Positions 1-7,980 of a stretch of 64,000 nt of DNA are shown piece by piece. Position numbers and translations under genes: made by a program. This stretch comes from Pelotomaculum thermopropionicum SI (lineage in GTDB: Bacteria; Bacillota; Desulfotomaculia; Desulfotomaculales; Pelotomaculaceae). Under the pieces are notes generated by a model, which was not told the DNA's origin, made no database searches, and saw nothing but the letters and a program-made list of their open reading frames with translations. Position 1 is the first letter of the stretch, and each line of letters begins with the position of its first letter. Where the stretch lies: NCBI GenBank assembly GCA_000010565.1, contig AP009389.1:2294001-2358000 (forward strand), given 5' to 3'.

Positions 1-1117
1 GGAGGCTGTTCATCCGCCATTTAATGGACAGGCCGGAGGCCCCGCTTGTGCCGCTGTCGCCTTTGCCCAGGGCCACGGCGGGGATTTCGCAGTTTATCAG
101 CAGGAGGTCGACCAGCCTTTCGAGTTCCTGAAAGGCCGCCTGTAGCTGGCCGTCCCAGGTAATGTACTGCGGTACGACGTCGTCCTTGCCCATCACTTCA
201 AAGACTTTGTCCAGGCCCACCCTGAAGACCGGGTTCCCGTCTTCGTCTTCGGCCATGACGCCGGCCGGCACAGCTATGGCAGGGTCGGCGTGCTTGTCCA
301 GGATGGTGGCGATTTGGGAGAGCCGGTGGTTGATTTCGTCAAACAGGGACTTGTTCTCGGTCAGGTCGTCGATCCCGTGCCAGCTTTCGTCGGTGGCATA
401 GTTGGGGACGTGTACCACCAGGGGGAAGGGCACGTCGGTCTCCACTTCCCGGCGGCTTCCCGCCAGTTCCGCGTAAATCCGCCATTCGGTTATTTCGTTG
501 TCTACGGTAATGGAGAGCGGGTTCATCCGGTACTTAACGTAAACAATGCGGCCGGGGTAATGGCTTTCCACGTTCAAGACCCAGCCCTCGCCGTTTTTGT
601 CCCTGACCAGCATGGGGTAGGCGATGTGGTAGGCGGTTATCTTGTTGCTGTCCCCCGGTGCCGTCTCGGGGAAGACGTATTCAGCGTTCTGGGATTCGAT
701 AATCACGCGGTAGGGGTCCGCCTTTTCGTCCACCAGGCCGCCCCATTCCTGGCCCCAGCGTACCTTATAAAAGCTGTCGCCCCGGTAGCTGTTGCCCAGG
801 GCCGACTCATAATTGGTTATATCCAAGTTGTTTTCTTTGACAATTCTTTCAAGGGCTAATTGTTCCGGTGCCTTGTCGTCTTTGCCGGCCGTATAGACAG
901 GCGTTTCACCAAACAAAAAGTCCGCCGATTTCTTGCAGATAATCGCCGGGAGGTTCGTCGATATATAAATTATTTCGTTGTTCCTGGTCGAGAGCCGGTT
1001 CTGTACCTTTTGGAACACGTCGTAATGTTTGCCCATAAACAGCTTCCGGTTTTCCCGGTAGCGTGCGATCCGGTCTTTATGGGCCGGCGGCGGGTAATAT
1101 TCGCCTATACCGAACAA
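1..1117 (-). CDS. Phage portal protein, N-terminal part (runs off the left edge)
   Basis: The reverse strand is open from a TTG at 1117, preceded by AAGGAGG about 8 nt upstream, to the window edge. The translation begins LFGIGEYYPPP and contains NNEIIYISTNLPAIICKKSADFLFG-type and GASGLSIKWRM-type segments typical of SPP1 gp6-like portal proteins. Portals form the dodecameric ring through which DNA is packaged and ejected. The gene follows terL by 54 nt in the same frame, which is the usual TerL-portal order. About 370 codons are visible and the C-terminus is outside the window. The family call is by recognition of sequence style and context; the TTG start is chosen because no ATG or GTG lies in frame after the terL stop. 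Confidence 0.8.
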   Translation of the reverse strand, partial: MFGIGEYYPPPAHKDRIARYRENRKLFMGKHYDVFQKVQNRLSTRNNEIIYISTNLPAIICKKSADFLFGETPVYTAGKDDKAPEQLALERIVKENNLDITNYESALGNSYRGDSFYKVRWGQEWGGLVDEKADPYRVIIESQNAEYVFPETAPGDSNKITAYHIAYPMLVRDKNGEGWVLNVESHYPGRIVYVKYRMNPLSITVDNEITEWRIYAELAGSRREVETDVPFPLVVHVPNYATDESWHGIDDLTENKSLFDEINHRLSQIATILDKHADPAIAVPAGVMAEDEDGNPVFRVGLDKVFEVMGKDDVVPQYITWDGQLQAAFQELERLVDLLLINCEIPAVALGKGDSGTSGASGLSIKWRMNSL

Positions 1118-1171
1118 GAGGCTCGCCTCCTTTTTGCGTTCATCACTTAATGGGCTAGCGGGGCGGGCCTT

Positions 1172-2890
1172 TTACAAGCCGGCCGGTTTTTTATGGAACG
1201 TCCTCCTCTTGCCGCTCCCGCATAGTTCGACGGCCATCTGCAGGGCGTCGGGGAGGTCGTCGTGGTCGTGGGTGGGGTAGTTTTCCAGCATTTCAATTAG
1301 GAGCCGCTGGTGCCGCATCACCCGGATATAGCCGTTTTCAAACAGCGGCTCCAGGCTTTCGATCCGTTCCTCTTTCTTGGTCTTGTGGGATACGCCTTTA
1401 AGTTTGGTGGTGTAAATACCAGCCTTCGCCAGCCGTTCCCGCAACTGCCGGAACAGGTCAAGCTGGGCCTGTACGGTCTCGACGGCAAATACTTTGTTTC
1501 GGTACTGTAGGATTTTTTCCATAGCCACTTCCAAGGCTTCGTGGGCCGGGCACTTCTTGGCCCAGGCGTCAACCACGTAAATAACGCCGGTCTTCCGGTG
1601 CCGTGCCACTGTGACTATAGCGTTATAGTCGGACCGGCTGTTTTTCCCGAAGGCGATGTCCCAGGCGGCGTAAAAGTCCAGGGGCAGGTCGCATCCCCGG
1701 TCGTCCTTTAGGTCGCCGTAATCAAAATAGGTGAACAGGCCGGGCTTGAATATCTGGGTGTCTTCGTCTACGGGGTTGTTCATAAATTCCGAGCCGAAGG
1801 CCCTTGAGCCGATGTTTACCTTTTCCATCATCAACTTGGCGTAGGAAAACCGCTGGGGCCAGAGGACTTCCACGCCCCTGTCCATTTCCTCCTGGTTGGC
1901 ACGGTAGAAGGCCAGGGCGTCTTCCAGCCGGTTTTCGTTTTCCGGGTCGCGGTAGATGTTTTCAAACTGTTCCAAGAGGTCTTCCCGTTCCGGCGGCGAC
2001 ACGACGGCCGAATAGACGCGGCTTTGGAAGTCGGCCCGTTTGAGGATATGCGGCAGGAGGCCCGCCCTGTGGACGATGGTGCCCATGTAGATAAAGGCCG
2101 TCCGCTGGGGATCGCCTATCGGTATGACTACGGAGTTAAACCAGTGTAGATTTTTGTCACGTAGTTCCGGGGTGTTGGTGTTCTTGGCACTCTCCAGGTC
2201 GTCGCATACCACGAGGTCGGGCCGGTGGGAGCCGTTCCGCTTGCCGCGTAACTGCTTGCCCATCGAGGCCGCTTCCACCAGGACGCCGCTTTTGGTCAGG
2301 AAGGCTTCCTGGTTGTCCCGGTCGTTTAAAGACTTCTTGGGGGAAAGCAGTTCCCCGAAGTCCTCGCGGAGTTTTTGGTTGTACTTAAGCTGGAGCGATA
2401 TCCATTCGATAAACTTCTTGGCCGAAGTGTCCGTTTCGGAAATAACCAGGATATATTTTCTTTTCTTGAAAACGATTTGGTGGACGGGAAAGGCGTTGGA
2501 GAGGTAGGCCGATTTTGCGTGGCCCCTGGGGGCGGCCCATCCGATCCGGGCCGTCGGGTCGGTGCTAGAGACTTCATCCAGGATACTGCACAGTTCGCGG
2601 TGGAACTTGGGGGCCTGTTCAATGTAGACCCCCGCCGGAATTAAGTTTTGCTCGTTTTCGGGGTTCATGCTGTCGGAAAAATACTCGTACATAAAATAAA
2701 GGACAGACTCCTCGGCGTGGTCTATCCTTTTCAGCTTCACCAGTTCTTGCAGGTCGTTCCGGTAGCTGGCCTTCTGGGTTTCGGTAATTTTCGCCCCGTG
2801 CCGCATTTTGATTTGTATAAGCCTCACGCGGGTTTCCAAAAGTTCGATCCGGGCACGCCGCTGGGACTTGTCCAGTAAGTCAAAGCTCAC
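1172..2890 (-). CDS. terL: Phage terminase large subunit (TerL)
   Basis: A 572-residue packaging ATPase/nuclease. Visible motifs are an adenine-binding/Walker A segment APRGHAKS (about residue 124), Walker B DLVVCDD (about 230), the coupling region MGTIVH (about 270), and the RNase H-like nuclease acidic positions AAWDIAFGKNSRSDYN (about 410) and HDHDDLPDAL near the C-terminus. It cuts and translocates phage DNA into the prohead through the portal encoded just downstream. The start is a GTG behind AAGGGGGT. No small terminase is recognisable directly upstream; that interval is a 600-bp AT-rich gap and a cargo gene. Length and motif order fit an intact enzyme. Confidence 0.93.
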   Translation of the reverse strand: MSFDLLDKSQRRARIELLETRVRLIQIKMRHGAKITETQKASYRNDLQELVKLKRIDHAEESVLYFMYEYFSDSMNPENEQNLIPAGVYIEQAPKFHRELCSILDEVSSTDPTARIGWAAPRGHAKSAYLSNAFPVHQIVFKKRKYILVISETDTSAKKFIEWISLQLKYNQKLREDFGELLSPKKSLNDRDNQEAFLTKSGVLVEAASMGKQLRGKRNGSHRPDLVVCDDLESAKNTNTPELRDKNLHWFNSVVIPIGDPQRTAFIYMGTIVHRAGLLPHILKRADFQSRVYSAVVSPPEREDLLEQFENIYRDPENENRLEDALAFYRANQEEMDRGVEVLWPQRFSYAKLMMEKVNIGSRAFGSEFMNNPVDEDTQIFKPGLFTYFDYGDLKDDRGCDLPLDFYAAWDIAFGKNSRSDYNAIVTVARHRKTGVIYVVDAWAKKCPAHEALEVAMEKILQYRNKVFAVETVQAQLDLFRQLRERLAKAGIYTTKLKGVSHKTKKEERIESLEPLFENGYIRVMRHQRLLIEMLENYPTHDHDDLPDALQMAVELCGSGKRRTFHKKPAGL

Positions 2891-2923
2891 ATTCTACACC
2901 CCCTTTGTAGCGGCCCTGGTTAG

Positions 2924-2952
2924 CCTGTATTACGTACATTAGTACACGGTAA
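2924..2952 (-). promoter_or_regulatory. Promoter-like site upstream of terL with the shared phage spacer motif
   Basis: Reading the minus strand: TTACCG, a 17-nt spacer TGTACTAATGTACGTAA, then TACAGG. The hexamers are poor matches to a sigma-A promoter. However, the spacer closely matches the spacers of the two strong promoters at 5020-5048 and 6350-6378 (TGT start, TACGTA core), so this is probably a regulated, activator-dependent or weak version of the same promoter class. Confidence 0.45.
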
Positions 2953-2978
2953 GGTATTTGTATTACCCCAAAATAAAA

Positions 2979-3004
2979 ACGCCCCAGAAGTCAATCCAGG
3001 GCGT
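2979..3004 (-). terminator. Rho-independent terminator upstream of terL
   Basis: On the minus strand ACGCCC pairs with GGGCGT around a short loop, followed by TTTTTATTTT. It lies upstream of the terL promoter, so it would insulate terL-portal from transcripts entering from the right. Confidence 0.6.
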
Positions 3005-3119
3005 GTACGTGGATTTGGATTTTTTGGGTATTCGGGTTATAATATTGAAATAATTCCCCAGTTAAAGGACACTACGGATTGTCGTCAAATCTTTTTATGT
3101 GCAACAATTTGGAAAGATT

Positions 3120-3141
3120 AAATTCCTGAATACAGGAATTT
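3120..3141. other. Perfect 9-bp inverted repeat in the terL-DUF2971 gap
   Basis: AAATTCCTG, loop AATA, CAGGAATTT. It lies in the AT-rich interval 3005-3494, which holds no convincing gene. The same interval has two direct copies of ATGTCTAATC (about 3166 and 3219). There is no T-run, so an operator or mRNA element is likelier than a terminator. Confidence 0.4.
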
Positions 3142-3494
3142 CAAAGACATAATCACTATACACAAAATGTCTAATCCCTTTAAGCAGAGCAATAAAGCGG
3201 CAGGAAGATTATGTTAGTATGTCTAATCATGGTTCATTGAACAAAAATGTTTATAATTTTGCCCCTGATCATCGTAAAATTTATAAGGTGAAGACCATAT
3301 CAGACATTTTAGGACTAACAAATTATTTCCCAAAAAATTGATTTCATTAACTTTTCTAAGGAAAGCTGTACCAAATTTATGTCTTAGAAATCCCTGGAAT
3401 ACAAACAAAGAAGGAGATACTTGATTCTCTGTGGAAACTATTACAAGTGGATATTTTATTGTATAATGGTGGGTTGTTTTTGGGAGGAATAACA

Positions 3495-4373
3495 ATGGTA
3501 GATATTTTATATCACTATACTGATTTGTCTGGCAAACTAGGGATATATGATAATAATACCCTTTGGCTTAAATTAACATCGAAATCAAGAAACGATGTCG
3601 AAGACACATTATATATTAAAAAAATAGTGAAAAAAATACAACAGGAATACGATTGTGACAGCACTTATATAAAACGTGCAATAAAAGTAATGGATGATGT
3701 TTTAAACCCTATCGGTAAAGACAAAAAATATGAATTCCTTAAGAATAATGTTTTTATGTTTTGTACGTTTGGAATAAGAGATGATGTTGCTGGAAGATGC
3801 CTTTATGATGATGCCACTGAAGTTTTTAGAATATCCTTTGATAAGAAAAAGTTAATTTCTTGTTTGAAAAAAATTGCCGATCAGGGTTTATATTATGATT
3901 ATTTTTTATGTGATAACGTTGTTTATTCTGAAAAGCATCTGAAAGAAAATATTTTATCAATTCTTCATAAATATGAAAATGAATATAAAAAAATATTAGA
4001 AAAGAATATTAACAATGTGTGTATTATAGACGATCCATATCTGGCAAGTACTCCTTCAAGTTGCACAAGTGGGTGGAGATCTTTGTTATTAATAGAAAAT
4101 GGAATATGGATTGAAACAAATAATGAGAAGGGAACAAAAGAATTTGTACGACAGAACGAGATGTGGGTACAATTAGCAAATGATTTTTATAACATTGCAC
4201 CATTTATTAAAAATCCAGATTTTATTAATGAGAGAGAATTTAGGTTTTCATTTTATAGAAAATCTAAGAAAAAAGAATACACTCAATTAAATAAAAATTA
4301 CTGTATTGAAGTTAAGATAAACAGAGAGTGTTTAATTGATTGTAACAGTATTGGTTATGGCAAAAAAAATTAA
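3495..4373 (+). CDS. DUF2971-like protein, lone AT-rich cargo gene
   Basis: 292 residues, starting at the ATG behind GGGAGGAATAACA rather than an upstream in-frame codon. The N-terminus VDILYHYTDLSG...LWLKLTSKSRND and the C-terminal INEREFRFSFYRK segment resemble the DUF2971 family (LYHYT/KY start, NDP-like motif, C-terminal REFR). No catalytic function is established for that family. The gene is the only plus-strand unit between minus-strand phage genes, is far more AT-rich than its neighbours, and has no partner. These are signs of recent acquisition as a lysogenic cargo gene. A role in defence or superinfection exclusion is inference from position only. Confidence 0.6.
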   Translation: MVDILYHYTDLSGKLGIYDNNTLWLKLTSKSRNDVEDTLYIKKIVKKIQQEYDCDSTYIKRAIKVMDDVLNPIGKDKKYEFLKNNVFMFCTFGIRDDVAGRCLYDDATEVFRISFDKKKLISCLKKIADQGLYYDYFLCDNVVYSEKHLKENILSILHKYENEYKKILEKNINNVCIIDDPYLASTPSSCTSGWRSLLLIENGIWIETNNEKGTKEFVRQNEMWVQLANDFYNIAPFIKNPDFINEREFRFSFYRKSKKKEYTQLNKNYCIEVKINRECLIDCNSIGYGKKN

Positions 4374-4464
4374 AAAAATAAAATTTCAATAAAACCGAGT
4401 CTAGTGCCTGTTGTTTCCTATCGTTTATTGAATTTAACTGTTGCATGCTATTACTAAACTATGA

Positions 4465-4983
4465 CTAAAATTCATATTCCAGGCGTTTTCCGCTTTCACC
4501 AACCCAATCTTGTGCTTCGTAAAGCGAGGCCGTGTCGATCCCCCAATCTTCATAACCCTGCCGGATTATTTCAAAGTAGTGTTCCCCAGGGGCGGCCTCG
4601 ACGTAGTGGGGGGCCATTTGGTAAGCGAAAGCCAGGACTTCGGTGCCGTCTTCCAGCACTACCGGGATGTAGTAGCGATCATACATTCGCGGGTAGCCTT
4701 CGTACCTGTCCAGGGTTATAAGGTCTTCGGCGGTTATCCGGTACAAGGCCCCAAAGACTTGGTACCCGCCTGTCTTGGCCTGTTCTATGTCGGCCACTCC
4801 GTACCCCCGCCGATGGCTTCCCTTGAAAGTCAGCCGGTAGTTGGGGACCACGGCCACGGCCACCGGCTTTGAGCCGGGGCACCGGGCTTTCATCTGTTCT
4901 ATGTTAAGGTTGGAGCCGTAAGCGAAGTATAAAACGGTAAGATAACCATTATCGTCAAGCTCTACTTTACGGTATTTTTTCAT
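4465..4983 (-). CDS. Gamma-glutamylcyclotransferase-like (GGCT/AIG2) protein
   Basis: 172 residues. The family signature YFAYGSNLN lies at residues 19-27, the substrate loop GYGVADIEQ near 60-68, and the conserved catalytic Glu in LDRYEGYP near 95. Members open gamma-glutamyl-amine or gamma-glutamyl-amino acid bonds to give 5-oxoproline or a cyclised product. Start ATG lies behind GGGGGA. It has its own strong promoter (5020-5048). In the same block lie an amidoligase and an ABC-GNAT protein; GGCT with amidoligases is a pairing reported in comparative genomics of non-ribosomal amide-bond systems. The substrate is unknown here. Confidence 0.85.
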   Translation of the reverse strand: MKKYRKVELDDNGYLTVLYFAYGSNLNIEQMKARCPGSKPVAVAVVPNYRLTFKGSHRRGYGVADIEQAKTGGYQVFGALYRITAEDLITLDRYEGYPRMYDRYYIPVVLEDGTEVLAFAYQMAPHYVEAAPGEHYFEIIRQGYEDWGIDTASLYEAQDWVGESGKRLEYEF

Positions 4984-5019
4984 TTACGTGTCCCCCATTT
5001 CGTAATGCTGCATATTTGT

Positions 5020-5048
5020 ATTATAGTACGTAATGAGGTACATTTCAA
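5020..5048 (-). promoter_or_regulatory. Sigma-A promoter of the GGCT gene with shared spacer
   Basis: Minus strand: TTGAAA, 17-nt spacer TGTACCTCATTACGTAC, TATAAT. Both hexamers are near consensus. The spacer is almost the same as that of the amidoligase promoter, so a shared regulator may bind inside the promoter. Confidence 0.8.
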
Positions 5049-5079
5049 GCAAAAAAAATTAAGCAAAGTCCCTTTTGCC

Positions 5080-5358
5080 TTAGTGTTCCAGTATTTCTGT
5101 AACAATGTTTACCCGCTTCAATTCTTTTATGAAAGACTCACAATCTGTAAAGTTTATGGCCTGGCCGGTTTGTATTTGTGCCCGGCGGCCTACCCCCTGC
5201 ATAAATTCTTCCACCGTGTCTTCCTCGCTGAAAGAAGAATTATAAAGCTGGTTTACTATATCGTCGTAGGTTTCACCTTCCAGCCTTAACCCGTCTATGA
5301 ACGTGACTGTCAACATCGGATACAACCCCTTAAAAATATCCTCGGCATATATTAACAT
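5080..5358 (-). CDS. Small phage protein of unknown function (92 aa)
   Basis: Starts at ATG behind AAGGGGGA, giving good translation signals. The product is acidic (TYDDIVNQLYNSSFSEEDTVEEF) with a C-terminal FIKELKRVNIVTEILEH. No domain, signal peptide or membrane segment is recognisable. It lies between the amidoligase and GGCT genes on the same strand. Its stop is about 30 nt upstream of the GGCT -35, so it may be read from the amidoligase promoter. It could be a peptide partner of the cluster, but that is only positional inference. Confidence 0.6.
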   Translation of the reverse strand: MLIYAEDIFKGLYPMLTVTFIDGLRLEGETYDDIVNQLYNSSFSEEDTVEEFMQGVGRRAQIQTGQAINFTDCESFIKELKRVNIVTEILEH

Positions 5359-5383
5359 TTTTTATTCCCCCTTATTCTACCGT

Positions 5384-5414
5384 AAGGGCCGGGGCCTTTT
5401 CAACCCCGGCCTTT
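5384..5414. other. GC-rich hairpin between amidoligase and the 92-aa gene
   Basis: GGCCGGGG pairs with CCCCGGCC around a 9-nt loop. The T-run lies only on the plus strand, while both flanking genes are on the minus strand. For the operon it is therefore more likely a pause or mRNA-stability hairpin than a full terminator. Confidence 0.45.
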
Positions 5415-5423
5415 TATTCGGTT

Positions 5424-6287
5424 CTAGGCGGCCCTGCTCTCGAAGTGCTGGCGGCGTTTCATCTGGAATTTTACCGCCTGGCCGTAGTCGTTTTTCAGGC
5501 TTTCCCTGGTGACTTCCCCGAACAGTGTCCTTCTCAGGCGGCGTTCGTGGTTGAAGTTGGTTACGGCGTCCCGGTCGTGGTCTTTCCTGGCTATCCGTAT
5601 GGTTTCCAGCTTGGCCCTTTCGACAATCGCCTGGGTGAAGACTACCCAGTTGACTGCTTTCTGGCTGTTAACCGTGCCCCCGTGTTGCCTGAATTCCAGG
5701 GTCTGGTGACGGTAGTAGGCTTGGAAGTTCAGTTTATGGTAGCGGCTGTGGAAAATTTCGCCTATCCTGGTCAGGCTGTCGGCCTGTTCCAGCTTTTCGA
5801 TCTGCTCCCTGGTGATGGCCCGGCAGTATTGGTTGCCGTTGCCGCGTCTGCTGGGGGCTACTATTGCATCAAAGAAATTCTCGAATTTGTAGTACAGGAA
5901 GAAGATGTTTTTGAAGCTGTCTACGGTGAAGTCGGCGACGCCGTGGTGTACGTGGAAGCCGCAGGTCTTGTCGACCTTGGCCCCGGCCCTGTCCAGGGCT
6001 TCCATAACCTTCTTCAGTTCTTCCAGGCCATCTTTGCCTTTCAGCACCGGGCTTACCAGTTCGTGGCCGCCGGTCGCCAGGCCAGTACCTACGTTGTTTA
6101 CACTGGAATCGTATACTAACTTCCAGTGGGGGCGGCGGCTGTGGTTGTATCTTTCGTGCTGTACGTCTATCCCGGCGTTCCGCAGGGCTTCCAGCACTTG
6201 CGGGGCGGTGGTTCCGAAGAATTCAATTTCAACTCCGAAGGTCCTGTTTTCGTTGAATTCGAAGGTTCTCAGTTTGTTCATCGCCAT
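5424..6287 (-). CDS. Amidoligase family protein (COOH-NH2 ligase fold)
   Basis: 287 residues. Near the N-terminus FGVEIEFFG (about 17-25) is the first acidic strand typical of the Amidoligase_2/glutamine synthetase-like group. HELVSPVL, the GFHVHHGVADF segment (about 110) and LEFRQHGGTVN (about 203) follow in the expected order and supply metal/ATP-binding acidic and histidine residues. Family members are predicted ATP-dependent ligases that form amide or gamma-glutamyl bonds on small molecules or peptides. Start ATG lies behind AAGGAGG with 9-nt spacing. The gene is driven by a near-perfect promoter at 6350-6378. Neighbours with GGCT and GNAT folds suggest a make-modify-release pathway; the substrate cannot be read from sequence. 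Confidence 0.82.
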   Translation of the reverse strand: MAMNKLRTFEFNENRTFGVEIEFFGTTAPQVLEALRNAGIDVQHERYNHSRRPHWKLVYDSSVNNVGTGLATGGHELVSPVLKGKDGLEELKKVMEALDRAGAKVDKTCGFHVHHGVADFTVDSFKNIFFLYYKFENFFDAIVAPSRRGNGNQYCRAITREQIEKLEQADSLTRIGEIFHSRYHKLNFQAYYRHQTLEFRQHGGTVNSQKAVNWVVFTQAIVERAKLETIRIARKDHDRDAVTNFNHERRLRRTLFGEVTRESLKNDYGQAVKFQMKRRQHFESRAA

Positions 6288-6349
6288 TGTGCTTGTCCTC
6301 CTTGGTGTCGCTTGATGTTGGGTTATTTGGCGTCCCGCCTTATGAGTGT

Positions 6350-6378
6350 ATTATATTACGTAATGAGAGACAAGTCAA
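6350..6378 (-). promoter_or_regulatory. Strong sigma-A promoter of the amidoligase gene
   Basis: Minus strand: TTGACT, 17-nt spacer TGTCTCTCATTACGTAA, TATAAT. The spacer overlaps the perfect palindrome ATTACGTAAT and matches the GGCT promoter spacer at 13 of 17 positions by eye. That arrangement fits a repressor or activator site inside the promoter. Confidence 0.85.
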
Positions 6379-6398
6379 TGGTTTTTTGCCACTTTCTG

Positions 6399-7808
6399 TC
6401 AGGAAGTTAATGCCATCGTTTTGTATTCGGGATTTTCCCAGATATAATAAGCCCTTTCCCTGGGCATAACGTCTTTAATCAGCTTTGCTACTTCTTCTTT
6501 GCTGAATTCGTCCACTTTCCGCCTCCAGGCTTGCTTGTGCCCTTTGTTTACAGACATCGTTCCACCGTCTTTGGCGTTGTAGACTTGCTTTATTATGTCG
6601 GTAGCCAGGAGTCGGTAAGTATCCGGGTCTAGCGTGTTTAACTTTTCCAAGTTATAGGCCACAGAACTCCCAAAGGTGAAGTCCCAGCCCAGGAGCCGAA
6701 GCTGTGCACGGAGCTTTTTGAATTTTTCAAACGGCGTATAAGGTACGCGGGTCATCCCGGCCTTTTCCGCAAAGGGGTTCACGGTTCCCATCGTAGTCAG
6801 CATTTCCACATACCGCTTGCCGGTCAAGGGCATGGTGTCCCTAATCAGCCTTGCCCCCAGGCCGATCCCCCGGTACTTGGGGTGCAGTACCACGCGGGTT
6901 ATCATGGTTACTTCCTGGTTTAAAAGCCGGGCCACTTCGGAAGTGGCAGCCCGGTAACGGTCAGTCCAGGCGTTACGGCCGGCCAGGGCCAGCGGAGGGT
7001 TCTGATAAACAATAACACCCACCGTTTGGCCCCGGTGGGTGTACTTAAAGACGTGCTGGGCACTTCTAAACATTTTGTCGTTACGGTAGTGGAAGCGGGA
7101 GAGGGCTTTGTAGTCTCTTAGCGTGCCGGGTTCCAGGGTGATTTCCGCTTCTACGGTGCAACGGTGAGGTAAAGGTGGGTGCCAGGGGTAGAGGGTTTGT
7201 ACGTTACTTCCCAGCCCTTTTCTAATAACAACGTCAGGGCTAAGGTCGGCCTCAAGGTCGGTGTGGGCGGTGGCTACCACAAGGGTCTTACCGTTCTTAC
7301 GACAAACCTTTTGCATATTGAAGGCCACGATTTTAGCGGTGTCGCGGTCTAGGATGGAACAAAATTCATCTATGAAAAAGGCTTCCACGTCGGCTTCCAG
7401 CATTTTAGCCAGCATAAAGCGGTACTTTTGGCCGTCAGAGAGTTCCCGGTATTTTCGAAGGAATAGGAAGGCGTCATTTAGGCCGACGATGGTTAAAAGC
7501 TGTACCGCCTGGGGGGTGTTATGGCCCACGCTTTCAATGATCGGGGCTTCCGGGTCTACGGTGATTTCATGGGCGGCCAGGACGTTGGGGTGGGCCGCGT
7601 GAAGTTCACGTAAAAGCGTACTTTTGCCACTTCCAGAGTCGCCGGTGATGTAAATGATATCGCCGGGAGCCACGGTCAGGGTGAAGTTATCAAAGACGGT
7701 GAAGGTGTACTGGTCGTCCAGGGACACGCCGAAGGCTTCAGCTATGGCGAGGGTGCGGGGGGTAGTTATGGTTTGCATGGCATAGTGGCGGTTTACTGTG
7801 AATTCCAC
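6399..7808 (-). CDS. ABC-type ATPase fused to a GNAT acyltransferase domain
   Basis: 469 residues. Residues 1-210 form one ABC nucleotide-binding domain: Walker A GDSGSGKST (about 56), signature ELSDGQKYR (about 122), Walker B AFFIDEF (about 142), H-loop ATAHTD. Residues 215-380 form a GNAT-like domain with acyl-CoA loop HPKYRGIGLGARLI. There are no membrane segments and no partner permease, so it is not a transporter. Such fusions are known in archaea and phages as ABC ATPase-acetyltransferase proteins of unknown role; the GNAT fold is also that of phage Mu Mom. The start is a GTG behind GAGAGG with long spacing; an ATG ten codons in is an alternative. It probably acts with the amidoligase and GGCT encoded downstream. 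Confidence 0.83.
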   Translation of the reverse strand: MEFTVNRHYAMQTITTPRTLAIAEAFGVSLDDQYTFTVFDNFTLTVAPGDIIYITGDSGSGKSTLLRELHAAHPNVLAAHEITVDPEAPIIESVGHNTPQAVQLLTIVGLNDAFLFLRKYRELSDGQKYRFMLAKMLEADVEAFFIDEFCSILDRDTAKIVAFNMQKVCRKNGKTLVVATAHTDLEADLSPDVVIRKGLGSNVQTLYPWHPPLPHRCTVEAEITLEPGTLRDYKALSRFHYRNDKMFRSAQHVFKYTHRGQTVGVIVYQNPPLALAGRNAWTDRYRAATSEVARLLNQEVTMITRVVLHPKYRGIGLGARLIRDTMPLTGKRYVEMLTTMGTVNPFAEKAGMTRVPYTPFEKFKKLRAQLRLLGWDFTFGSSVAYNLEKLNTLDPDTYRLLATDIIKQVYNAKDGGTMSVNKGHKQAWRRKVDEFSKEEVAKLIKDVMPRERAYYIWENPEYKTMALTS

Positions 7809-7980
7809 GATGTTCGTTCCTCTCTGTAAAATAACACATTAGACAGGATGTCTCTCCCACCCTTTATTACCTAAATATTTTTAAATTTTATTAATAAGAT
7901 TTGGAAGGGATTTTATTGTTGATGTCAAACTGGTTTAGGAAAAACCTTTTCGTAATCTTGGATAAAAGGAGATGTTTTCA

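Noticed and set aside
162-1150. Three plus-strand ORFs (79, 189 and 96 aa)
   Set aside because: They are antisense to a clear portal protein frame on the minus strand and have no ribosome sites or recognisable products.
3223-3495. Minus-strand 90-aa ORF upstream of terL
   Set aside because: AT-rich region, overlaps the DUF2971-like ribosome site, no recognisable start signal or domain.
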